A stretch of DNA of 13,523 bases, from assembly GCF_001866055.1 (NCBI RefSeq), contig NZ_MLQS01000021.1, forward strand, positions 1 to 13,523, read 5' to 3'. This stretch comes from Anaerobacillus alkalidiazotrophicus (lineage in GTDB: Bacteria; Bacillota; Bacilli; Bacillales_H; Anaerobacillaceae). Positions 1-6,058 of this stretch are shown here, in pieces; position 1 is the stretch's first letter, and every line of letters starts with the position of its first letter. A program made the position numbers and the translations under genes. The notes under the pieces were generated by a model. The model had not been told where the DNA came from. It worked only from the letters and a program-made list of their open reading frames with translations, and made no database searches.

Positions 1-90
1 GTGGACATGGAAGGCAATATCATTTTTTTGTAATTTTACTTCTAAATCTAAAGGCAAAACTAATTGGTTCATGTTATAATCTTTAAACAT
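1..90 (-). CDS. IS1182-family transposase, N-terminal 30 residues only (cut by window edge)
   Basis: The reverse strand from 90 reads ATG and stays open to the window edge. The product begins MFKDYNMNQLVLPLDLE and continues to a KNDIAFHVH stretch, which is the characteristic opening of IS1182/IS1272-group DDE transposases of Bacillus and Staphylococcus (recognised from family knowledge). These enzymes cut and join DNA at the ends of their own element. An AGAAAGAAGGG ribosome site lies about 6 bases before the ATG. The catalytic DDE residues lie outside the window, so whether the gene is intact cannot be judged. A 9-bp inverted repeat (89-97 with 145-153) could pair in the mRNA and cover the start codon. 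Confidence 0.78.
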   Translation of the reverse strand, partial: MFKDYNMNQLVLPLDLEVKLQKNDIAFHVH

Positions 91-170
91 AAGGACCCTT
101 CTTTCTGTTGAAATTTGGTATGGTAACTTTATTTTATCAGAAGTGGTCCTTATTTTTATTAAAAATAATC

Positions 171-216
171 AAAGCCGGTGAAATTTTACTCGTCGTAAAA
201 TTTCACCGGCTTTTTT
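171..216. terminator. 19-bp perfect hairpin inside the IS end
   Basis: Bases 171-189 and 195-213 are perfect reverse complements (19 bp) around a 5-base loop TCGTC, with six T following on the plus strand and a weaker TTTGATTATTTTT on the minus strand. It can act as an intrinsic terminator in the plus direction and probably also in the minus direction. In the minus direction it would stop transcripts arriving from purU before they reach the transposase start. Confidence 0.75.
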
Positions 217-249
217 CATCTAAGAGGTGGTTTTGTCCCAGCCCCATTT

Positions 250-1137
250 TTACCTAAATACAATTGTTTTATTGTTAAAAGTAAGGATTTTGTCATCTAA
301 GTGCCATGAAACTGCCCTTGCTAGAACAATACGTTCAATATGACTTCCAATTCTCTTCAACTCTTTTGCATGATCGCTGTGATAAACTCTTTCTACATCT
401 TGTTCAATAATTGGACCTTCGTCTAAATCATTAGTCACATAATGAGCTGTTGCACCGATTATTTTAACCCCTCTTTCGTAAGCGCTTTGGTAAGGATTAG
501 CCCCAATAAACGCAGGTAAAAACGAATGATGAATATTGATAATTCTATCAGGGTGATGTGAAATAAAATTCGGAGTCAAAATTTGCATATATCTAGCTAA
601 TATAATTAAATCTATATCATTTTCTTTCAAAATTCCTAATTGTTTCGATTCAATTTCATCCTTTGTATCTTTAGTTACTGGGAAGTAGTAAAACGGGATG
701 TTGTAGGACTCTACTAACTCCTTAGAGTCGTTATGATTACTAATAACAAGTTTCACATCCATGTCTAGTGTATTAGATTGCCACAAAAGCTCACGTAGAC
801 AATGGTCTTCTTTTGAAACAAAGATTGCAACTTTCTTTTTCACTTCAGCTAAATACATCTCAAACTGCATATCATAGTCCCGAGCAATATGTAAGAAATC
901 TTGATTCAGATCATCTAACTTATTTTTTAAATCAGGCAAATGAAAAACAATCCTCATAAAAAATTGTCCTTCTTGTGGATCTGTAGTATGTTGATCGGAA
1001 GTGACAATATTTGCCCCTTTTTCAAATAGAAAATTTGAAACACATGATACGATCCCTGGTCGATCGACACATGATATTAACAATCTTCCTAAGTTTTTAT
1101 TCTTTGATTGTGTAGCATTATTAATTACGTCTTTCAC
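250..1137 (-). CDS. purU: Formyltetrahydrofolate deformylase PurU
   Basis: The 295-residue product hydrolyses 10-formyltetrahydrofolate to formate and tetrahydrofolate in the cytoplasm, balancing the one-carbon pool that feeds purine synthesis. An N-terminal ACT regulatory domain (about residues 18-95, with CVDRPGIVS) is followed by a formyltransferase fold (about 103-285). The catalytic Asn-His-Asp set is visible: N201 and H203 in INIHHSFLP, and D239 in TNDLDEGPII. Length matches the family (about 280-300). The start is GTG, with a CGGGGGG ribosome site 6 bases upstream. A sigma-A promoter sits at 1175-1203. The stop codon is only about 5 bases from the tip of an IS element, but the ending NNKTIVFR looks native, so the protein is probably intact. 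Confidence 0.96.
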   Translation of the reverse strand: MKDVINNATQSKNKNLGRLLISCVDRPGIVSCVSNFLFEKGANIVTSDQHTTDPQEGQFFMRIVFHLPDLKNKLDDLNQDFLHIARDYDMQFEMYLAEVKKKVAIFVSKEDHCLRELLWQSNTLDMDVKLVISNHNDSKELVESYNIPFYYFPVTKDTKDEIESKQLGILKENDIDLIILARYMQILTPNFISHHPDRIINIHHSFLPAFIGANPYQSAYERGVKIIGATAHYVTNDLDEGPIIEQDVERVYHSDHAKELKRIGSHIERIVLARAVSWHLDDKILTFNNKTIVFR

Positions 1138-1174
1138 AAGTTTCCCCCCGCATTTTCAATAAGATAATATTTCA

Positions 1175-1203
1175 ATTATATTTTTTTCTTAAGTTCGAGT
1201 CAA
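1175..1203 (-). promoter_or_regulatory. Sigma-A promoter of purU
   Basis: On the minus strand TTGACT (1203-1198) is followed after exactly 17 bases by a perfect TATAAT (1180-1175). That matches the vegetative consensus in 11 of 12 positions with optimal spacing. The GTG start of purU lies about 38 bases downstream of the -10 box, leaving a short leader with no room for a riboswitch. Confidence 0.85.
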
Positions 1204-1397
1204 TTTGAAAATAATTTTCTAACTCCTATGTGTTTTCAATCTTTACTTAATTGGCGCAACCGATCTTGTTATTTCAGTCATATGCAGCACTTATCGAAGT
1301 GAGAATTGGGATGAATAATCTATGACCAAAAAATCTTTTACGTTACCCTTGTAAAAATCAGAAATATTTTTTACTAAATAAAAAAGGAGTGTGGTCA

Positions 1398-2196
1398 ATG
1401 GTTATTAAACCTCGGCACGAATCACGAGAATTAATAATACTTAAATTTCTAAATGCAAGAAAAAATTTAACAATAAACGAAAGGAATTATTATAATCACC
1501 TTGTTAAAGGCTTTAAAGGTGAACAAATATTTGATCAGTGGTTGGAGAAATTACCTAATGATTGGCTCGTCCTAAATGATTTGAACTTTTGAACTTTTTA
1601 ACTAATAATACTAATATCCAAATTGATAGCTTGATAATTTCTCCAGTGAAAATTTACCTATTAGATGTGAAAAATTATGAAGGTAATTATTATATCGAAT
1701 CTGACCGTTGGTATTCGATGCCCAAAAGTGAAAGTAAGAACCCTTTACTTCAGTTAAAACGAACAGAAACTCAATTACAAAGGTTACTCGAAGACCTTAG
1801 AATAAACCTTTCAGTTGAATCCTACGTAGTATTTGTTAACCCCGAGTTTCACTTATATCAAGCCCCTATCGATGAACCAATTATCTTTCCAACCCAGCTA
1901 AATCGTTTTTGTAATAAGTTAAATCTAAACACTTCGAAAATGAAAGTAAATCACTCCAATCTTGCGGAAAAACTGCTTTCTATTCACTTAAGCGAATCCC
2001 CCTATAAACGAATTCCTGATTATAACTATGATGAATAAAAAAAGGGATTACATGTGTACAATGCAATTCCTTTCTGATTGAATGTAATGGTAAAACCCTA
2101 TTATGTAATGAGTGTGGTTACATAGAGGATGTTGATTCTGCCGTTATACGTAGTATAGAGGAGTTCAAGCTTCTATTCTCAGATAAACATATGTAA
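1398..2196 (+). pseudogene. Frameshifted NERD-domain / zinc-ribbon protein
   Basis: Three consecutive reading frames together encode a NERD (nuclease-related domain) protein of the type common in Bacillus. Frame one (1398-1592) begins MVIKPRHESREL after AAGGAG with 7-base spacing and contains GFKGEQIFDQWL. Frame two (1589-2038) carries the nuclease-like core, FQIDSLIIS-like IQIDSLIIS and LLDVKNYEG. Frame three (2039-2196) carries a zinc ribbon, CVQC and CNEC, followed by RSIEEFKLLF. The first break is an 8-bp tandem duplication TTGAACTT (1581-1588 and 1589-1596); removing one copy reads NDLNFLTNN straight through. The second break is in the A-rich tract at about 2036-2043, where one extra base would restore frame. 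The usual tail after the zinc ribbon is not recognisable. The gene is probably dead, or able to revert at the duplication only. Confidence 0.85.
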
Positions 2197-2365
2197 ATAT
2201 ACAAAAATTTTGCATTTGTTCAAACAAAACCCTTAAAAGCGGGATAAAAACACGAACCTGTCAAGGTAGATTTAGGATTACAAATCTAAAGGACAAAACA
2301 TATTGATAAACCCACCTAATACCGTCACAAAAAAGGCTAAGTTGTTTTAAAGAAAAGTAACTCGA

Positions 2366-2391
2366 AAAGGATTTCGACGAATATAATGAAT
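2366..2391 (+). promoter_or_regulatory. Candidate sigma-H promoter of spo0M
   Basis: AAAGGATTT (2366-2374) and AATGAAT (2385-2391) match the sigma-H elements RnAGGAwWW and RnnGAAT of B. subtilis, as I recall the consensus. The spacer is 10 bases, one short of the usual 11-12. The B. subtilis spo0M gene is known to be sigma-H dependent, which raises the likelihood. It would leave a leader of about 70 bases before the ATG at 2471. Confidence 0.5.
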
Positions 2392-2470
2392 AGAACTAAA
2401 AAAAATCAATGTCAAACAATGAACTACTTTTTTGATAGGTCTAATAATAATATAGAAAGGATTGATGAAC

Positions 2471-3160
2471 ATGTTTAAAGAACTACTTTCATCAATAGGA
2501 ATTGGATCTACAAAGGTAAACACTGTACTATTTGAAGACATTATCGAAAGAGGGAAAGAAGTTAAAGGAGAAGTCCACATCATTGGCGGTATTTCAGAAC
2601 AAAAGATTTCAGAAATTTATATTCACATAGACTCTGAGTTTCATAAATATGACCATGATATGACCGAATTCCCCGATATAACAGAACCAATCTTAGAAAT
2701 AAAAGTAACAGACCCCCTTGTAATAAGACCACATGAAGAAAAAATTATTCCAATTTCTTTTACTATACCCTATTATACTCCTATTACTTTTGGAAAACAG
2801 ACTGTCCAAATCCAAACAGAACTAAAAATAAACTTACTAAACCACCCCGTTGAAAAACACGACTTTATACTCATAGATCCATTTATTAATGACATCTTCA
2901 TTTTTTTTAAAAAACAAGGTTTTAGACACAATTTTGAAAGTGGTTTCTGTAGATCTAAACCTCCAACATCTACAAATCCAACCCACTGCCTTCAAAATTT
3001 CTTTTTAGAAAATAAGGATGGTGTCAAAGTCTATTTTACTGGAAATGAAAAAGATATTAACATCCACCTTAGTGAAAAAGATCAAGTTCGAAATTTTTTA
3101 ATTACGCGTGATCAAGATTTATCAATTCAGTTATCAAAGCTATATCCCATCAATAAATAA
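2471..3160 (+). CDS. spo0M: Sporulation-control protein Spo0M
   Basis: The 229-residue product belongs to the Spo0M family of arrestin-like, intracellular beta-sandwich proteins that affect entry into sporulation and cell-cycle or cytoskeletal control in Bacillus. Family hallmarks are the opening LLSSIGIGSTKVNTVL, the segment GEVHIIGGISEQKISEIYIHI, and KVTDPLVIRPHEEKIIPISFTIPYYTPITFGK. The C-terminal half (after about residue 140) is much less conserved and lacks much of the acidic tail of the roughly 258-residue B. subtilis protein. An AGAAAGGA ribosome site 9 bases upstream favours ATG 2471; ATG 2465 (MNMFKELL) and TTG 2462 are possible alternatives. A sigma-H-like promoter precedes it. It stands alone between the NERD pseudogene and hisK. 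Confidence 0.9.
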   Translation: MFKELLSSIGIGSTKVNTVLFEDIIERGKEVKGEVHIIGGISEQKISEIYIHIDSEFHKYDHDMTEFPDITEPILEIKVTDPLVIRPHEEKIIPISFTIPYYTPITFGKQTVQIQTELKINLLNHPVEKHDFILIDPFINDIFIFFKKQGFRHNFESGFCRSKPPTSTNPTHCLQNFFLENKDGVKVYFTGNEKDINIHLSEKDQVRNFLITRDQDLSIQLSKLYPINK

Positions 3161-3215
3161 TCTTAAAATATTCCATAATGACTAAATATCAAACTTAGTA
3201 AAATGAATGATTACG

Positions 3216-3268
3216 CCTGGCACCGCTTTAAATAATCTCTAAATAATAAATATCTAAGGAGTGCCAGG
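3216..3268. repeat. Short interspersed inverted repeat with CCTGGCAC / GTGCCAGG arms
   Basis: CCTGGCAC (3216-3223) and GTGCCAGG (3261-3268) form an 8-bp inverted repeat around 37 A/T-rich bases in the spo0M-hisK gap. GTGCCAGGCAC-like palindromes are, from memory, very abundant between genes in several Bacillus genomes. Here the two half-sites are separated rather than fused. No run of T follows either arm, so it is a poor terminator. Confidence 0.5.
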
Positions 3269-3339
3269 TATCATAATTAATAATTTTATATTAAAATGGA
3301 AAAAAATATAATCAAAATCATAACATGAGGTGATCGAGT

Positions 3340-4158
3340 TTGAGTACTAAAGTGAAATTTGATATACATACACATCACGATCGGTGTGGACATGCCCAAG
3401 GAAAAATACGTGATTATATTGAAGCTGCTATTGAAAAGGGTCTAACCGTTATCGGAATATCTGATCACACCCCTTATTTCTCAAGTGAAGAAGATCATCC
3501 ATTACCAGGAATCGCAATGCCAAAAAGTGAATTTAAAAATTATGTGAATGAAGTCCTTCATCTCAAAGAAGTTTACAGTGAAAAAATTGATGTTTTGCTA
3601 GGGATTGAGTCAGACTTTTTTCCAGAGTATGTTGAAAACTATCGCTCCTGTTTCGAACCGTATCCATTTGATTACATCATTGGCTCCGTTCACCATGTCG
3701 ATGAGATCAATATATTTAAAAAAGGACGATGGGAAGGCCTTACCGATAAAGAAAAAATACGTACGAAAGAAACTTACTATCAATTAATTGAGCGCTCAGC
3801 GCGTAGCGGATTGTTCCAAATTCTTGGTCATATTGACGCAATGAAGGGGTATTACCCAGCTTTTTCATCGATCCAAACAGAAGCTGTCGAACACACATTA
3901 AAAGTCATTGGACAAGCTGGTGTTGCGATTGAAATAAACACATCTGGCAAAATGAAAGACGTTGGAGGCTGGTATCCTTCTAATGAAATGTTAGAACGTG
4001 CCCTTTATTATGGCGTCGATGTGACTTTCGGATCTGATGCTCACATTCCTGACCGAGTAGGTGACGATTATGATTTAGTTAAAGAAAAACTAAAGGAAAT
4101 TGGTTTCAAAGAATGGGTTTATTTTAAAGAAAAGAAAAAAGTAGTTGTCCCCCTATAA
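3340..4158 (+). CDS. hisK: Histidinol-phosphatase HisK (PHP family)
   Basis: The 272-residue cytoplasmic enzyme removes phosphate from L-histidinol phosphate, the penultimate metabolite conversion of histidine synthesis before the dehydrogenase. It is a PHP-superfamily TIM-barrel hydrolase using a trinuclear metal site. The ligands are all visible: H10 and H12 (DIHTHH), H18, D42 and H43 (GISDHTPY), E90 (LLGIESD), H118/H119 (GSVHH), H164 (GHID), and D233 and H235 (GSDAH). Length agrees with B. subtilis HisK (about 268). The start is TTG, preceded by GAGGTGATC (3327-3335), an almost perfect anti-16S match with good spacing. A TATAAT lies at 3307-3312 but without a clear -35 box. It is not in a histidine operon here, as is usual in Bacillus for this PHP-type enzyme. 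A terminator follows. Confidence 0.95.
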   Translation: MSTKVKFDIHTHHDRCGHAQGKIRDYIEAAIEKGLTVIGISDHTPYFSSEEDHPLPGIAMPKSEFKNYVNEVLHLKEVYSEKIDVLLGIESDFFPEYVENYRSCFEPYPFDYIIGSVHHVDEINIFKKGRWEGLTDKEKIRTKETYYQLIERSARSGLFQILGHIDAMKGYYPAFSSIQTEAVEHTLKVIGQAGVAIEINTSGKMKDVGGWYPSNEMLERALYYGVDVTFGSDAHIPDRVGDDYDLVKEKLKEIGFKEWVYFKEKKKVVVPL

Positions 4159-4173
4159 AATCAAATACATTAC

Positions 4174-4222
4174 CCCAATCTAATAATAATGATGGATTGT
4201 TAGATTGGGTTCATTTAATTTG
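4174..4222 (+). terminator. Rho-independent terminator after hisK
   Basis: CCCAATCTAA (4174-4183) pairs perfectly with TTAGATTGGG (4200-4209) over 10 bp with a 16-base loop, then TTCATTTAATTT. The T-tract is interrupted, so efficiency is uncertain, but the stem is unmistakable and lies 16 bases past the stop. Confidence 0.75.
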
Positions 4223-4474
4223 AAAAAGCTGAACTTCAATCAGTTGGGATTTCTTTCAACACACACTGATTATCTACATTATTTTACGTGAAATTAATTC
4301 CCCATTCTCCGTCAAACTTCCAGATTCAAAAATTAAAGAAATGGAAAAGGACTTTTATCACCCCTTTAGCGTTTCCTATTAACTCTTTATAACTTTGTAA
4401 AAATACTCCTACAATGGTACTTACTTAAAAGTGTACTTACATTTTGACTTTATTATTTTTATGTTAATCTTATT

Positions 4475-5419
4475 TCACCTCAATATCTTTTTTATGAAGT
4501 CTTTTCTATGAGTTGCATTACCTCTAACAATAATATCGACTCCACTATCAACATACATTTCAACATTTTCACCTTTGATTGCTCTTACAGCAGTTTCAAC
4601 ACTTAAATATCCCATATCGTACGGATTTTGTGCCACTGTTCCTGATAGCGTTTCATTTTCTATTAATTTAATCATTTCAACAATTCCATCTGCCCCTATT
4701 ACTGGTTTATTATATCCATTTTTATTAATTATTTCATGAGACGCAATAGCCAAAATATCAGTAGTCGCATATACACCATTAATATCTGGATGTTTGTCTA
4801 AAAGGTTTTCCATTTCGCTTTTCGCTTGTAATGGATTATTTGGTACATCTGTTTTTAGAATTGTTGTTATCCCTGCAGCTTCTAAACTAGTTTTTGCTCC
4901 TACAATCCGATCACCTATAACTACTTGTTCAATATCTCCTGTTATTAAAGCCACTTTATCTCCTGGTTGTAGTTGCGTACCCAATAACGCTCCGCCTAAC
5001 TTACCTAAGTCAAAATTATTCGTTCCAATATAAGAGGTTTTATTTTCCCAAGGATCATCGGTATCTATTAAGAGTACGGGAATATTTTTTTCATTAAATT
5101 TTTTTAACAGAGAAATGATTGACTCTTCTATAGGAGAAACAATAAGTGCATCTGGATTTTGTTTAAGTAAACTTTCTAAAAGATTTTCTTGTTCCTCTAT
5201 TTTATATTCATTACTAGGAGCAAAAACTAATCCATCTATATTAAAATCTTCAAAGCCTTTTTCTGCTCCCGCTTTTACAATATACCAATATGGATTACTA
5301 TCTAATTCTTTTAAAACAACTACTATTTTGGGCTTTACATTTCTAGTTGGATTCCATATAGAACTTATTATGACCGTGATTAAAACAATAGCTAAAAAAA
5401 ATATCCACCTTTTACTCAA
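4475..5419 (-). CDS. Membrane-anchored sugar-binding-type (RbsB/Peripla_BP_4) protein, orphan
   Basis: The 314-residue product has an N-terminal hydrophobic segment (about residues 5-21, WIFFLAIVLITVIISSIW) and then a type-1 periplasmic-binding fold exposed outside the cell. Family motifs are NPYWYIVKAGAEKGFEDF, PDALIVSPIEES, VLLIDTDDP, YIGTNNFDLGKLGG, VYATTDILAIASHEI and GTVAQNPYDMGYLSVE. Ribose, galactose and autoinducer-2 receptors have this layout. The protein contains no cysteine at all, so it is not a lipoprotein like most Gram-positive solute receptors and is probably held by an uncleaved anchor. The start chosen is TTG 5419, with AAGGAG 8 bases upstream; the GTG at 5428 overlaps that ribosome site. 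No ABC ATPase, permease or histidine kinase adjoins it. The ligand is unknown. Confidence 0.85.
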   Translation of the reverse strand: MSKRWIFFLAIVLITVIISSIWNPTRNVKPKIVVVLKELDSNPYWYIVKAGAEKGFEDFNIDGLVFAPSNEYKIEEQENLLESLLKQNPDALIVSPIEESIISLLKKFNEKNIPVLLIDTDDPWENKTSYIGTNNFDLGKLGGALLGTQLQPGDKVALITGDIEQVVIGDRIVGAKTSLEAAGITTILKTDVPNNPLQAKSEMENLLDKHPDINGVYATTDILAIASHEIINKNGYNKPVIGADGIVEMIKLIENETLSGTVAQNPYDMGYLSVETAVRAIKGENVEMYVDSGVDIIVRGNATHRKDFIKKILR

Positions 5420-5428
5420 CCTACCCAC

Positions 5429-5690
5429 TCCTTGTTTACATTACCAAAATTATCTTTAAAAAATAATGAAACTACTAATATCTTAAAACATTTTTACACG
5501 GAATATATAGAAAGAAAACTAAATTTTGTCTCAATTTTTGTTGCCATCTATAACAAACGATAGGCTAACTTTTATTTCAACTAGGAACTAACGTAATTTA
5601 TAGGTTTGCTGCTGACAATAAATTCTATCCTTTTAAAACAGACACTCCTTAAATATTGTTCGTAAAACTCTTAGGTCTTATTTCAAACAA
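5429..5690. other. AT-rich intergenic stretch without recognised gene
   Basis: This is the first part of the 630-base gap between the binding-protein gene and the RNase J gene. It should contain the promoter of the binding-protein gene (minus strand), but I could not find a convincing -35/-10 pair. I saw no open frame with a ribosome site and no strong hairpin. Confidence 0.6.
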
Positions 5691-5972
5691 GAAAAGCGCA
5701 AGCGCCTTGGTCACGAGCAGCTGCTCCTGTGCCACTCCGTTTGCTCGTCGCAAAGCCACTTCGAAGTAATCCAAGTAGGAGCTTCACTGGGGCGGCCTTT
5801 GACAGAAGCCGCTCTTTGGCTTCTTACGTGCTTCTGCATCTTCAAGTACTGCTTCGTAGTAAGCTTCCTCGAAGCAAAGCTGCATGAAGCTAATCAACGA
5901 AGGATTTCAAGAGGTAATTGAAGTCAGTTGCTTGCCTGAAGTGAGAGAGCTCGTAGGCGCTGAAGCTAGACA
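5691..5972. repeat. Long copy of a dispersed, structured Bacillus intergenic repeat
   Basis: This roughly 280-base block is visibly richer in G and C than its surroundings. It is framed by GAAAAGCGCAAGCGCCTTGG on the left and GGCGCTGAAGCTAGACA on the right. Read on the minus strand, the frame TGTCTAGCTTCAGCGCC to CCAAGGCGCTTGCGCTTTTC is one I recognise from many Bacillus intergenic regions. The ends pair (AGCGCC with GGCGCT). Internal hairpins include the 12-bp palindrome GAGCAGCTGCTC, AGAAGCC/GGCTTCT (5804-5810 with 5818-5824) and GCTTC/GAAGC (5863-5867 with 5871-5875). GAAGC/GCTTC words recur throughout. I cannot give the family a formal name. It carries no transposase and its function is unknown. 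Confidence 0.75.
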
Positions 5973-6001
5973 GTTTAGAAATTTATAAATTCTGATTATG
6001 T

Positions 6002-6052
6002 AAAAAAAACAGAAAGCAACACACTATGTTGTACGCTACCTTCTGCTTTTTT
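6002..6052 (-). terminator. Rho-independent terminator after the RNase J gene
   Basis: On the minus strand CAGAAGG (6045-6039) pairs with CTTTCTG (6016-6010, one G-U pair). Inside it is a second stem CAACA/TGTTG, outside are A-rich and T-rich flanks, and a run of eight T (6009-6002) follows. It begins within about 10 bases of the stop codon. Confidence 0.85.
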
Positions 6053-6058
6053 GCACTG

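Larger units (their letters stand above)
1..245 (-). mobile_element. IS1182-family insertion sequence, transposase-proximal end (partial)
   Basis: This is the left-reading end of an insertion sequence whose remainder lies beyond base 1. It contains the first codons of an IS1182-type transposase, a 19-bp perfect hairpin upstream of them, and a tip near 245 reading GGGGCTGGGACAAAACC on the minus strand, which resembles the termini of Bacillus IS1182 elements as I remember them. The tip lies only a few bases from the purU stop codon. The outer boundary is inferred, because the other terminal repeat and any target duplication are not visible. Confidence 0.7.

Noticed and set aside
1138..1260. Possible riboswitch or attenuator in front of purU.
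   Set aside because: A strong promoter at 1175-1203 leaves a leader of roughly 30 bases, too short for a known riboswitch aptamer.
2347..2583. A 78-codon minus-strand frame overlapping the start of spo0M.
   Set aside because: It is antisense to a recognised gene, has no family resemblance, and its start lies inside the conserved spo0M coding region.
4242..4382. A stop-to-stop plus-strand frame containing SVKLPDSKIKEMEKDFYHPF after hisK.
   Set aside because: There is no start codon with a ribosome site except a late internal ATG, and I recognise no family. At this length it can occur by chance in AT-rich DNA.
4416..4440. Two GTACTTAC direct repeats downstream of the binding-protein gene.
   Set aside because: They are too short and too few to support a CRISPR array, iteron set or operator; AT-rich chance similarity is sufficient.
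5635..5646. AAAACAGACACT shared with 12278-12289, as a possible repeat family.
   Set aside because: A single 12-base match is short, and the second copy is explained as one arm of a terminator; there is no pairing partner at 5635.
5709..5837. A 42-codon minus-strand reading frame inside the dispersed repeat (starts MQKHVRSQRAAS).
   Set aside because: It lies wholly within a repeat whose copies vary in length, has no good ribosome site, and such frames in this repeat look like misannotation rather than genes.
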